A DNA stretch of 64,000 nt from Bradyrhizobium sediminis (GCF_018736085.1 NZ_CP076134.1:5094501-5158500), one strand, 5' to 3'; counted from the stretch's first letter, positions 18,063 to 26,680 are shown. The notes: generated by a model not told the origin, from the letters alone. Made by a program: numbers and translations.

Positions 18063-18677
18063 TCAGATCGAGACCTGATGCGCCATCTGCCGGGCCGCCA
18101 GCCGCCAGCTGGCGCAGGGAATTTCCTGCGGCGCGACGTCGATGTGCTTTTCGAAGCGCGCCAGTTTCCAGTCGCCGGGCGAGTGCGTGAAGGCGAAACC
18201 GGACTTGCGGGCAAGGCCGAGCATGGCGTCGTTGGAACGCAGCGTGTCGCCAAACAGCCGCGTGGCGCCGAACGCCGCCGCGCGGCATTCCAGATTGCCG
18301 AGCAATACGGAGCCCACGCCGTGGCCCTGCCAGCGGTCGTGGATCGACAGGCCGAACTCGAAACTATCGGTCTCGGCGTCGAACGCATAGCGGGCTTCGC
18401 CGACGATGGTCTCGGCGCCGTCGACCGTCATCATTGCGACCACGCTGAAGCGGTCGGCCTCGCCGACATGGACGAAACGATCGAGTTCGGCCGGCGGCAA
18501 TTCGCTGATGGCGCCGAGGAAGCGGTTGTAGCGGGAGCGGGTCGAGAGCGACCGGAAGTAGCTCTGCAACGCGTCTGCGTCGCGTGGCTCGACGAAGCGC
18601 ACGGTCAGCGACTTGCCGCTGCGCAGGCGCAGGATATCGGAATGCTGCCGGAGGTCGTCGAGACGAAGCGCGGTCAT
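18063..18677 (-). CDS. GNAT-family N-acetyltransferase
   Basis: Acetyl-CoA-dependent transferase of 204 residues. The region from VRFVEPRDADALQSYFRSL through GEARYAF and the acetyl-CoA loop IHDRWQGHGVGSVLLGNL is typical of Gcn5-related acetyltransferases. ATG 18677 is preceded by AAGGGAATCC; a longer frame to 18887 runs through the upstream gene and is rejected. The DUF1127 gene is 52 bp upstream on the same strand. The stop codon is next to the IS630 right end. The acceptor (protein, amine or small molecule) cannot be told; relatives act on protein lysines or polyamines. Confidence 0.85.
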   Translation of the reverse strand: MTALRLDDLRQHSDILRLRSGKSLTVRFVEPRDADALQSYFRSLSTRSRYNRFLGAISELPPAELDRFVHVGEADRFSVVAMMTVDGAETIVGEARYAFDAETDSFEFGLSIHDRWQGHGVGSVLLGNLECRAAAFGATRLFGDTLRSNDAMLGLARKSGFAFTHSPGDWKLARFEKHIDVAPQEIPCASWRLAARQMAHQVSI

Positions 18678-18729
18678 GGCTGGATTCCCTTGGGTTTCGA
18701 AAAGCCGATGGCCGGCGTCCCCCCTGCCT

Positions 18730-18933
18730 TCAAGCCCGCCAAAACGGCTTTTCGGCTTCGTGGACGATGTCGCTCCAGGACAGGCCGATGTCGTGCAGGT
18801 CACGGCTGGTGAGTTCGGCCAGTTGGCGCCGGTCATGCTGGCGCTTGCGCCAGACGCGGAAGGTGTCGACGACCCCGGCGAAACCACCGGATTGATGATT
18901 ATTTATCATCGATTCATGGGTCAAAGTGGACAT
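18730..18933 (-). CDS. DUF1127 small protein
   Basis: A 67-residue basic protein ending in the DUF1127 (YjiS-like) pattern RKRQHDRRQLAELTSRDLHDIGLS. Proteins with this domain are small, often arginine-rich, and in Agrobacterium related ones bind RNA and affect phosphate and riboregulation. ATG 18933 is six bases after AGGAG, whereas ATG 18939 abuts it, so the shorter form is chosen. Divergent from the LysR gene and probably transcribed with the GNAT gene. Confidence 0.85.
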   Translation of the reverse strand: MSTLTHESMINNHQSGGFAGVVDTFRVWRKRQHDRRQLAELTSRDLHDIGLSWSDIVHEAEKPFWRA

Positions 18934-18989
18934 GTTCATCTCCTGTGGCTAGGCTGTTGGTGCCAATATCTGTGCCCTTCAGGCTTTCG

Positions 18990-19031
18990 ACAAACGACAC
19001 TTTGTGCCGCTTCGCATGATATAAACTCATG
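18990..19031. promoter_or_regulatory. Candidate LysR operator/promoter region
   Basis: Two short inverted repeats, ACAAA-N6-TTTGT (18990-19005) and CATGA-N7-TCATG (19015-19031), lie in the 116-bp spacer between the DUF1127 and LysR genes. The first has the size of a LysR-type dyad and the second covers a TATAAA-like sequence. Autoregulation by the adjacent LysR protein is possible; nothing stronger can be said. Confidence 0.35.
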
Positions 19032-19049
19032 AATTTGGATTGACCCGGG

Positions 19050-20012
19050 ATGACCGCGAGACTGCCGTCGCTGAATGGATTGCGCGCCTTCGAGGCCGCG
19101 GCCCGGCATCTGAGCTTCACCGTTGCGGCGTCCGAGCTGAACGTCACGCAGACCGCGATCAGCCATCAGATCCGGCGGCTCGAGCAGGAGCTCGGCATCA
19201 AACTGTTCGTCCGGCAGAACCGCGCGCTGACGCTGACGCCGGAGGCCAAGGAATATCTCCCCGGGGTCCGCGCCGCGTTCAACGATCTCAGGCTCGCCAC
19301 CGACCGGCTGCAGCGCCGGGACAACGACCATGTGCTGACGGTCAGCACATTGGCCTCGCTGGCGGCGAAGTGGCTGCTGCCGAAACTTTCCGCATTCCAG
19401 GAGGCGCATCCCGGCATCGACGTCCGCATCACCACTTCAACCACCCTCGTCGATTTCAAGAGCGGCGATGTCGATGCCGCGATCCGCTATGGCCGCGGTC
19501 AATGGCCGGGCCTGCGCGCCGACTGGCTGATGGCCGACCAGCTATTCCCGGTCTGCAGTCCGGCCTTGCTGGCGGGCGACAAGCCGCTGCGGCAGCCGGA
19601 GGATCTCGCCGACCACGTGCTGCTTCACACCAGCGGCGGAGCGGAGGACGACTGGCGGCTGTGGCTCACGGCCGCGGGCCTGCCGACCAACCTCTCGAAA
19701 CAGCCCGGCGTCACCTTCGATCTCACCTTCATGACCCTGCAGGCCGCGATCGACGGGCTCGGCGTCGCCATGGGCCGGACCTCCTACGTCGAGGCCGATA
19801 TCGCCAAGGGCCGCCTGGTGGTGCCGTTCGATATCGCCCTGCCGGTGGACGCCGGCTTCTACCTGGTGTCGCCCGAGGCCAGGGCCGATGCCCCCAAACT
19901 GGCGGCATTTCGGCATTGGCTAAAGGCATCGATCCATGGCAAACGGGAAGAGCTTGGCAAACCCGAGCCGCGGCCTGAACCGAACGAGCCCGCCCGGCGC
20001 CGCCGGGTTTGA
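19050..20012 (+). CDS. LysR-family regulator, GcvA/TcuR-like
   Basis: A 320-residue LysR-type regulator: winged helix-turn-helix at 5-65 (LNGLRAFEAAARHLSFTVAASEL, then VTQTAISHQIRRLE) and the two-lobed effector domain from about 90 to 300. The sequence pattern is of the GcvA subgroup. It lies 29 bp before the tcuA-like gene in the same direction, so it may be the TcuR equivalent that controls tricarballylate use. The C-terminal tail (KPEPRPEPNEPARRRRV) is unusually basic and proline-rich. Confidence 0.88.
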   Translation: MTARLPSLNGLRAFEAAARHLSFTVAASELNVTQTAISHQIRRLEQELGIKLFVRQNRALTLTPEAKEYLPGVRAAFNDLRLATDRLQRRDNDHVLTVSTLASLAAKWLLPKLSAFQEAHPGIDVRITTSTTLVDFKSGDVDAAIRYGRGQWPGLRADWLMADQLFPVCSPALLAGDKPLRQPEDLADHVLLHTSGGAEDDWRLWLTAAGLPTNLSKQPGVTFDLTFMTLQAAIDGLGVAMGRTSYVEADIAKGRLVVPFDIALPVDAGFYLVSPEARADAPKLAAFRHWLKASIHGKREELGKPEPRPEPNEPARRRRV

Positions 20013-20041
20013 TTTCCGTGCAAACAATAATAACAAGACGC

Positions 20042-21439
20042 ATGGTCGACCTCTCCCGAAAATTCGATTGTTTGGTGATCGGCGGCGGCAACGCGGCGCT
20101 GTGCGCCGCAATCAGCGCGCGGCGCTCCGGCGCTTCGGTGCTGGTGCTGGAAGGCGCCCCGAAATTCTATCGCGGCGGCAACACCCGCCACACCCGCAAC
20201 ATGCGCTGCGCCCATGACGCGGCGACCGACATCCTGACCGGGCCCTATACCGAGCAGGAATTCTGGGAAGATTTGCAGCTTGTGACCGAGGGCCAGACCG
20301 ACGAGGAACTCGCCCGCCACATGATCCGGGAGTCGAAGGACATCCTGGGCTGGGTGGTCGAACAGGGCGTGCGCTGGCAGCCGTCGCTCGGCGGCACGCT
20401 GAGCCTCGGCCGCACCAACTCGTTCTTCCTCGGCGGCGGCCGGGCGATGCTGAACGCGCTGTATCTCACCGCCGAACGGCTCGGCGTCGACATCCTCTAC
20501 GACGCCGAAGTGCTCGACCTCGACATCGACAACGGCATGTTTCTCTCCGCTGATCTCAAGCAGGGCGACGGCCGCGTCACGGTGCGCGCCGCGACGCTGG
20601 TGGCGGCCGCCGGCGGCTTCGAGGCCAACATCGAATGGCTGAAGCAGTATTGGGGCGAGGCCGCCGACAATTTCCTGATCCGCGGCACGCCCTATAATCG
20701 CGGATCGATCCTGAAAATGCTGCTTAACAAGGGCGTCCAGCAGGTCGGCGATCCCACCCAATGCCACGCGGTGGCGATCGACGCCCGGGCGCCGAAATTC
20801 GACGGCGGCATCATCACCCGGCACGACTCGGTCGTGTTCGGCATCGTCGTCAACAAGCACGGCTTGCGGTTCTACGACGAGGGCGAGGATATCTGGCCGA
20901 AGCGCTATGCGATCTGGGGCCGGCTGGTCGCGGCCCAACCCGACCAGATCGCCTACATCGTCTTCGATGCCAGCGTGCGCAACAGCTTCATGCCGACGCT
21001 GTTCCCGCCGATCGAGGCCAACTCGATCGCCGAACTCGCCGGCAAGTTCGAACTCGATGCGGCGGTGCTGGAAAAAACCGTCGCCGAGTTCAACGCCGCG
21101 GTCAGGCCCGGCACCTTCGATCACACCATCCTCGACGATTGCCGCACCGAGGGCCTGACGCCGCCGAAGACGCATTGGGCGCGGAAGATCGAAACGCCGC
21201 CCTATTATGCCTATCCGGTGCGGCCCGGCATCACCTTCACCTATCTCGGCACCCGCGTGAACAAACAGGCGCGCATGCTGATGAAGGACGGCAAGCCTGC
21301 CGCCAACATGTTCGCCGCCGGCGAGATCATGGCGGGCAACGTGCTCGGCAAGGGCTACGCCGCCGGCATCGGCATGACCATCGGCAGCGTGTTCGGGCGG
21401 ATCGCGGGACGGGAAGCGGCGCAAAATGCACGGAACTAA
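20042..21439 (+). CDS. tcuA: FAD-dependent tricarballylate dehydrogenase (TcuA-like)
   Basis: Flavoprotein of 465 residues in the fumarate-reductase/succinate-dehydrogenase flavoprotein family; TcuA oxidises tricarballylate to cis-aconitate. The FAD motif VIGGGNAALCAAISARRSGA is at 12-31, and the C-terminal ANMFAAGEIMAGNVLGKGYAAGIGMTIG block binds FAD. The NTRHTRNMRCAHD segment is a TcuA hallmark as I recall it. ATG 20042 is used; a TTG at 20009 would lie inside the regulator gene. The 3' end overlaps tcuB by 14 bp, showing translational coupling. Confidence 0.88.
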   Translation: MVDLSRKFDCLVIGGGNAALCAAISARRSGASVLVLEGAPKFYRGGNTRHTRNMRCAHDAATDILTGPYTEQEFWEDLQLVTEGQTDEELARHMIRESKDILGWVVEQGVRWQPSLGGTLSLGRTNSFFLGGGRAMLNALYLTAERLGVDILYDAEVLDLDIDNGMFLSADLKQGDGRVTVRAATLVAAAGGFEANIEWLKQYWGEAADNFLIRGTPYNRGSILKMLLNKGVQQVGDPTQCHAVAIDARAPKFDGGIITRHDSVVFGIVVNKHGLRFYDEGEDIWPKRYAIWGRLVAAQPDQIAYIVFDASVRNSFMPTLFPPIEANSIAELAGKFELDAAVLEKTVAEFNAAVRPGTFDHTILDDCRTEGLTPPKTHWARKIETPPYYAYPVRPGITFTYLGTRVNKQARMLMKDGKPAANMFAAGEIMAGNVLGKGYAAGIGMTIGSVFGRIAGREAAQNARN

Positions 21440-22532
21440 GATCCTCGAGGAAGCCGACCGGCTGATGACGGTCTGCAATTCCTGCCGCTACTGCGAAGGC
21501 CTCTGCGCGGTTTTTCCGGCGATGGAAATGCGCCGTTCGTTTTCCGACGGCGACCTCAATTATTTCGCCAATCTCTGCCACGCTTGCGGCGCCTGCTACA
21601 CCGACTGCCAGTTCTCGCCGCCGCATGAATTCAACGTCAACGTCCCGAAGACGCTGGCCGTCGCCCGCGCCGAATCCTGGGCCGCCTATGCCTGGCCCCG
21701 CGCCTTTGCCGGCCTGTTCGCGCGCAACGGGCTTGCCATCAGCCTGATCGCAGCGCTCAGCGTCGCGGCGTTCATCTTCGGCTTCGCCGCGCTGAACGAC
21801 CGGCAGGTGCTGTTCGGAATCCATACCGGCCCCGGCGCGTTCTACAAACTGATGCCGCACAACGCGATGGCCGCGCTGTTCGGCGCGGCGTTGCTTTATG
21901 CGTTGGTCGCGCTTGTCATGGGCGTGCGCGCATTCTGGCGCGATATCGGCGAGCCGATCGGCATGCTGGTGGATCCGCCCTCGCTGTGGCAGGCGATGAA
22001 GGATGCAACGCAACTGCGCTATCTCGACGGCGGCGGGGTCGGCTGCGTCAACGAGGACGAGCGGCCGAGCGACCTGCGCAAGATCCATCATCACCTGACC
22101 TTCTACGGATTCGCACTCTGCTTCGCCGCAACCTGCGTCGCGACGCTGTATCACTACCTGATCGCGCGCGAGGCGCCGTATCCATGGTGGGACCTGCCGG
22201 TCGTGCTGGGCACGCTGGGCGGCATCGGACTTCTGATCGGACCGGCGGGCTTGCTCGCCGAAAAATGGAAGCGCGACCCGGCACTGGTCGATCAGAAGCG
22301 CATGGGCATGGACGTCGCCTTCATCGCCATGCTGTTCCTGACCAGCCTGACCGGCATGGCGCTGCTGCTGTTGCGCGACACCGCGGCGATGGGTCCGCTG
22401 CTGGCGCTGCATCTCGGCGTGGTGTTCTCGCTGTTCATCACCATGCCCTACGGCAAATTCGTGCACGGCATCTATCGCTTTGTCGCGCTGGTGCGCTATG
22501 CGAGGGAGCGGCGGATGATGGCGGGAGTCTAA
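21426..22532 (+). CDS. tcuB: Tricarballylate utilization protein TcuB (Fe-S membrane protein)
   Basis: Membrane protein of 368 residues that passes electrons from TcuA to the quinone pool. Two four-cysteine motifs at the N-terminus, CNSCRYCEGLC (17-27) and CHACGACYTDC (51-61), bind [4Fe-4S] clusters. Five or six hydrophobic helices follow, with HHHLTFYGFALCF and histidines that could bind haem. The start overlaps the tcuA end. No tcuC-type transporter gene follows; instead there is a 900-bp non-coding stretch. The name CitB is used for the same family. Confidence 0.9.
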   Translation: MHGTKILEEADRLMTVCNSCRYCEGLCAVFPAMEMRRSFSDGDLNYFANLCHACGACYTDCQFSPPHEFNVNVPKTLAVARAESWAAYAWPRAFAGLFARNGLAISLIAALSVAAFIFGFAALNDRQVLFGIHTGPGAFYKLMPHNAMAALFGAALLYALVALVMGVRAFWRDIGEPIGMLVDPPSLWQAMKDATQLRYLDGGGVGCVNEDERPSDLRKIHHHLTFYGFALCFAATCVATLYHYLIAREAPYPWWDLPVVLGTLGGIGLLIGPAGLLAEKWKRDPALVDQKRMGMDVAFIAMLFLTSLTGMALLLLRDTAAMGPLLALHLGVVFSLFITMPYGKFVHGIYRFVALVRYARERRMMAGV

Positions 22533-22565
22533 TTCCGTCATTGCCATTTCTCGGCCCTCTCCACT

Positions 22566-22709
22566 CGTCGTCCCGGCCTTGAGCCGGGACCCATAACCAC
22601 CGGCCCGAGTTGTTGAGAGAAAGCCGTCCACCAGCGCGCTCAATAATGACCGCCGCGGCGTATGGGTCCCGGATCAGCGCTCGCTGTGCTCGCTTGTCCG
22701 GGACGACGA
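22566..22709. repeat. Intergenic palindromic repeat, family B
   Basis: CGTCGTCCCGGCC at the left pairs with CCGGGACGACG at the right, and the inner CCGGGACCCAT with ATGGGTCCCGG. It is the first part of the 900-bp gene-free stretch after tcuB. Confidence 0.75.
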
Positions 22710-23438
22710 AACCTATTTCCGATTCGGATTTCAAACAACAGATACGCGTCCGCATTCTCGCGGCACGATTTTGCCCGAGCTTTGCATTTCGTTGTCCCTC
22801 GAGAAAGGAGGGAGCAGGGAATGCCGGGTGCGCGCTGCACCCGCGATCTCGTGTGCAAAATGTGCGAAGAAAAACGCACACGAGCATACAGGTTCAGCGG
22901 AGGCAATCCGGCATTCCCTGCGCAATGGCTTTACGGCTTATACTGTGCTCTCCTCGGCGATCAGGATTTGTTTGTCACCGTCGCCCCGCGGATTGACGGC
23001 TGGCCCGACGCCCGGTTGGGCCGGCTTCGCCTCCGCGGAACTTGACGCCAACCCAGAGGCTGTCAGGACCACACGACTTCACCGTACGCTTCAGCGCCGT
23101 CGTCAGCACGCCGTTCGGTCGCTCACGGAGTTGAACCCGCCCTGCAACCACCTGCGCGCCTGACGCTGCCGCGTCCACCGCATCCCATCCCAACGTTCGT
23201 GACGATGGCCAACGCCCCTTCCTCGGGGACAGGATGGCGGGAGTCCTAGAGATGATTTGCCCGACAACGAAAGCGAAATCTTGCCCGACGGGTTATTTTG
23301 CCGCAGCCACGCCACGCGTGATGTCCGCAATGTGCCCAACTTCAGCCGCGAGCGCGCTTCCTCCTGCGCGGGCTGGCGTATAAGAGAGAATCACTTGGTC
23401 GAAGCAGGCGCGGACGGACATTTCAACCGGGGCACGGC
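22710..23438. other. Gene-free region made of dispersed repeat sequence
   Basis: No frame here has coding character: small overlapping frames exist on both strands and all cross the structured repeat at 22814-22921. Around it the sequence includes a sub-stretch of lower GC and, at 23255-23300, a TTGCCCGAC motif pair. I recall this kind of sequence recurring many times in Bradyrhizobium genomes, often annotated as spurious short proteins. It ends just before the L,D-transpeptidase start, whose promoter should lie in its last 150 bp. Confidence 0.6.
22814..22921. repeat. Structured repeat with 14-bp terminal stem and two inner hairpins
   Basis: GCAGGGAATGCCGG (22814-22827) and CCGGCATTCCCTGC (22908-22921) are perfect complements 80 bp apart. 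Inside are GGGTGC-N5-GCACCC (22826-22842) and CTCGTGTGC-N19-GCACACGAG (22848-22884). The result is a multi-branched fold, as expected from a MITE-like element or a structured RNA. No function is known to me. Confidence 0.65.
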
Positions 23439-24971
23439 ATGTTAAATCGATTTGCGGCGCGATCCACCGGGGCGATGCGAATTTGGGGGCCTCCCGTCAT
23501 TGTGACGTTCGCGGCGATGACGGCGCTGACCGCCGGCGCCGCGGCGAGACAGGCCCGCCCCGCGCCACCCACCGAGGCTGCGGCGCCGCGCGAGACAGGC
23601 GAGCCGGTCATGGCGATCGTCTCGATCAAGAGCCAGCAGGTCACCTTCTACGACGCCGACGGCTGGATCCTGCGCGCGCCGGTATCGACCGGCACCACGG
23701 GACGCGAGACGCCAGCCGGCGTCTTCGCCGTCCTCGAGAAGAACAAGGACCATCGCTCGAACATGTATGACGATGCCTCGATGCCGAACATGCAGCGCAT
23801 CACCTGGAACGGCATCGCGCTGCACGGCGGGCCGCTGCCCGGATATGCGGCCTCGCACGGCTGCGTGCGCATGCCCTTTGGCTTTGCCGAGAAGCTGTTC
23901 GAGAAGACGTGGATCGGGATGCGCGTGATCATCTCGCCTGATAACGCCGAGCCGGTCGAGTTCTCCCATCCTGCCCTGTTGGTGCCGAAGGCAGAGGCCA
24001 TCGCGGCCGCGCCGGCCAGGGCCGAGGCGCTCGCCCGCGAGGCGGCCGAGGCTGCGAGGTCAGCCGGCGAGGCGAAGAAAGCCGCCGCGAAAGCACCGCG
24101 CGAGGCGGCATCGCTGACGTCGTCGCTGCGCAAGCTGGAGGGGCTCAAGACCCGCGCCGAGGCCGAACTCGCCGCCGCCGACAAGGCGCTCGCCGCCGCC
24201 AAAGCGGATGAGGCCAGAGCGCGGGCCGAGGATCTCAAGCAAAAGGGCGCCGCCAGGGCCGCGGACCTGGGCACGCAACTCGACACCGCCAGGGCCGACG
24301 CGAAACCGAAGCTCGAGGCCGCCGCCGCCGCCAAGGACGTCGCCAAGGCGGCCGAGAGGAGGAAGGCCGACACCGCCAAGGCGGCAGGCGAAGCCAAGCT
24401 CGCACTGGAGCCGGCGTCGATCTTCATCAGCCGTGCGACGCAGAAGCTTTACGTGCGGCGCAACACGCATAAGCCGGCGCCGGACGGGGGCGGCGAGGTG
24501 TTCGATGCGACCATCGAGGTTCCGGTCACGATCCGCGATCCCGGCAAGCGGATCGGCACCCATGTGTTCACGGCGATGGCGCGCAACGACGCCGGCCTGC
24601 GCTGGAACGCGGTCACGATCGACAACGCCGACGACGCCAAGGCCGCGCTCGACCGCATCACCATCCCGCAGGCGGTGCTCGAGCGCATCGCGCCGACCGC
24701 ATTGCCGCGATCCTCGATCGTCATCTCGGACGAGCCGCTGAGCGCAGAGACCAACTATCGCACCGAGTTCGTCGCGGTGCTGAGCCATCAGCCGCAAGGC
24801 GGCTTTATCACGCGCAAGCCCACGCCCGATATCTACGTCGCGGAGCAGAACTTCTGGGGCGACAACAGCGGCTTCGGCTTCTTTTCCCAGCCTAATCGGG
24901 ACTTCCAACCCGCCAACCCGCGTCCGCGCGGCGACCCGTACTATCGTCAGAGGCAACCGGGCTGGTGGTAG
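23439..24971 (+). CDS. L,D-transpeptidase (YkuD) with coiled-coil linker and degenerate second domain
   Basis: Envelope enzyme of 510 residues that would form 3-3 peptidoglycan cross-links or attach proteins to peptidoglycan. A membrane/signal segment (about 17-38) is followed by an N-terminal YkuD domain (55-168) with His129 and the motif SHGCVR (Ser139, Cys142, Arg144). Residues 185-325 are an Ala/Lys/Glu-rich coiled coil. From 330 a second YkuD-like beginning appears (IFISRATQKLYVRR, then a GTHVFTAM strand pair) but it has no SHGC. The C-terminus is Pro/Arg/Tyr-rich. ATG 23475 is an alternative start that better matches a signal peptide. Monocistronic. Confidence 0.85.
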   Translation: MLNRFAARSTGAMRIWGPPVIVTFAAMTALTAGAAARQARPAPPTEAAAPRETGEPVMAIVSIKSQQVTFYDADGWILRAPVSTGTTGRETPAGVFAVLEKNKDHRSNMYDDASMPNMQRITWNGIALHGGPLPGYAASHGCVRMPFGFAEKLFEKTWIGMRVIISPDNAEPVEFSHPALLVPKAEAIAAAPARAEALAREAAEAARSAGEAKKAAAKAPREAASLTSSLRKLEGLKTRAEAELAAADKALAAAKADEARARAEDLKQKGAARAADLGTQLDTARADAKPKLEAAAAAKDVAKAAERRKADTAKAAGEAKLALEPASIFISRATQKLYVRRNTHKPAPDGGGEVFDATIEVPVTIRDPGKRIGTHVFTAMARNDAGLRWNAVTIDNADDAKAALDRITIPQAVLERIAPTALPRSSIVISDEPLSAETNYRTEFVAVLSHQPQGGFITRKPTPDIYVAEQNFWGDNSGFGFFSQPNRDFQPANPRPRGDPYYRQRQPGWW

Positions 24972-25148
24972 GACGCGGCACGTCACCGCGTAGACCGCAT
25001 GGTTGATCGGGGGCAATAGCGCCATTTTGACCGCTGATGGGCCACTCCCGATATGCCCCGAGACATTGTCAGGCCGCCCCGACATGTCCGAAAGGTGCCA
25101 GAAGCGGACTCGCGGGGCGGCAGGTGAACAGGAAGCAGGATCACGAGC

Positions 25149-25985
25149 ATGACAGTTCTTCGCATCGCTGCATTTTCAGACGGTAATAAAGGCGGCAATC
25201 CTGCCGGTGTTTGGATCGGCGACGATTTTCCGCCTGCATCGAAGATGCAAGCGATGGCAGCGGATGTTGGGTTCTCGGAAACGGCCTTCGCGGCTCCCGA
25301 GGGTGGCGCATGGCGCGTTCGGTATTTTTCGCCACTATGTGAAGTGCCGTTTTGTGGACACGCCACCATCGCTCTGGGGGCAGCTCTTGCACTTCAACAC
25401 GGCGACCGAACCTTTGAACTGAAGCTGAATCGCGCAGATATTTCGGTCGCTGGCCGCCGAGACGGCCAGACAATTGCAGCGGCGCTTCAATCACCGCCGA
25501 CACGCAGCGCACCCATTGATCCCTTGCTACAAGCGGATTTGCTGCAACTTCTTGACTACTCGATCGACGATCTCGACTTGAAAATTCCGCCCGCGAAGAT
25601 CCACGGCGGTGCCGACCATGTCGTCATGGCTCTCAAAACGCGCAACGCGCTTGCTCGCATGCGCTATGACCTCAAGCTCGGCCGAGAACTGATGGAAAAA
25701 GCCGGATTAGTCACGGTCGCGCTTGTTACGGCAGAGAACCCGCAATTGTTCCATGTCCGCAATGCGTTTGCAGTCGGAGGCGTACTGGAGGACCCGGCAA
25801 CAGGTGCAGCCGCCGCTGCGTTTGCAGGATACTTACGCGACATAGGCTGGCCGCACGGGGGTGTCATTAATATTGTTCAGGGAGAAGACATGGGGATGCG
25901 ATCGCTTATCCGTGCGGAGATTAGCGAGATTGCGGGCAGTTCAATAAGGGTATCAGGGACGGCACGCATCATGAACGACGCATGA
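25149..25985 (+). CDS. PhzF-family isomerase/epimerase-like protein
   Basis: A 278-residue member of the PhzF/DapF-fold superfamily. The family landmarks are NPAGVW (17-22), GFSETAF with the catalytic-type Glu (41-47), PFCGHATIA (67-75) and EDPATGAAAAAFAGYL near the C-terminus. PhzF itself isomerises DHHA in phenazine synthesis, but most relatives outside phenazine clusters have unknown substrates, and no phenazine genes are present. By eye the gene has visibly lower GC and less G/C in third positions than its neighbours, which suggests acquisition. ATG 25149 follows an AGGAT site. It is flanked by gene-free, repeat-rich sequence on both sides. Confidence 0.88.
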   Translation: MTVLRIAAFSDGNKGGNPAGVWIGDDFPPASKMQAMAADVGFSETAFAAPEGGAWRVRYFSPLCEVPFCGHATIALGAALALQHGDRTFELKLNRADISVAGRRDGQTIAAALQSPPTRSAPIDPLLQADLLQLLDYSIDDLDLKIPPAKIHGGADHVVMALKTRNALARMRYDLKLGRELMEKAGLVTVALVTAENPQLFHVRNAFAVGGVLEDPATGAAAAAFAGYLRDIGWPHGGVINIVQGEDMGMRSLIRAEISEIAGSSIRVSGTARIMNDA

Positions 25986-26078
25986 TGTCTCATTCGTGTC
26001 CACTTTGCCGTGTCGGCGGGATGTCCGGTTAGGGGCAAAGAAGCGGCGGATGATGGAGCATAGGTTTTGGCCCATCAA

Positions 26079-26164
26079 CGTCATTGCGAGCCCAGCGAAG
26101 CAATCCATTCTAACAAACAAAGAAAGAATGGATTGCTTCGTCGCAAGCGCTCCTCGCAATGACG
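26079..26164. repeat. Intergenic palindromic repeat, family E (gcaatccattc...gaatggattgc)
   Basis: CGTCATTGCGAG with AAGCAATCCATTCT on the left pairs with AGAATGGATTGCTT and CTCGCAATGACG on the right. A second copy is at 61523-61602. Confidence 0.85.
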
Positions 26165-26181
26165 GAAACCAAAAGTGTCGT

Positions 26182-26265
26182 GTCATTCCGGGGCGACGCA
26201 TAAGCGTCGAACCCGGAATCTCGAGGTTCCGGATTCGCCCGCTTCGCGTGCGCTCCGGAACGACG
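26182..26265. repeat. Intergenic palindromic repeat, family A (diverged copy)
   Basis: TGTCATTCCGGGGCGACGC on the left pairs imperfectly with GCGCTCCGGAACGACG on the right; the inner arms CCGGAATCTCGAGGTTCCGG are still recognisable. It ends just before the stop codon of the Rieske gene. Confidence 0.75.
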
Positions 26266-26266
26266 A

Positions 26267-26680
26267 CTACAGATCCACCACCACGTAATCGCTCTCGACC
26301 GACACCGCGAGCGTCTCCGCCACATACGGCCCCTTCACCACGCTCGAGCCCGGCTCGACATTGACAGGATAGGCGCGGGTGCGGAATTTTTTGGGGTCGC
26401 AGTACGATTGCCCGGTGCGAATGTCGAACTCCCAGCCGTGCCAGGGGCAGCGCAGGATTTCGCCGTGCCTTGTGTATTCGATCTCGCCGGGATTGGAGGA
26501 CTGCGCGAGCCCGATCAGCGGGCCTTCGCATAGCGCCGCGCCCTGATGCGGACAGCGGTTCAACAGGCCGAAGAATTCGCCGTTGATGTTGAAGATCGCG
26601 ATCGGCCGCTCGTCGATGGTGAGGAATTTGCGCGTGCCCGGCGGCAGTTCGTCCACCGGGGCGATGACGTGGCGGGTCAT
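26267..26680 (-). CDS. Rieske [2Fe-2S] ferredoxin-like protein
   Basis: A 137-residue soluble protein with one Rieske domain: Cys43-x-His45 in RCPHQGA and Cys78-x2-His81 in CPWHGWEF. Such small Rieske proteins pass electrons to oxygenases or act with hydrolases of unknown role. It is the last gene of a three-gene operon; its ATG overlaps the stop codon of the preceding amidohydrolase by 4 bp (ATGA). No oxygenase alpha subunit or reductase lies nearby. An open frame far upstream of 26680 is only read-through of the neighbouring gene. Confidence 0.9.
   Translation of the reverse strand: MTRHVIAPVDELPPGTRKFLTIDERPIAIFNINGEFFGLLNRCPHQGAALCEGPLIGLAQSSNPGEIEYTRHGEILRCPWHGWEFDIRTGQSYCDPKKFRTRAYPVNVEPGSSVVKGPYVAETLAVSVESDYVVVDL

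Noticed and set aside
22610..23193. Several overlapping 60-130-codon frames on both strands
   Set aside because: They all cross a structured dispersed repeat; none shows coding bias. I regard them as the spurious proteins often annotated on this repeat.
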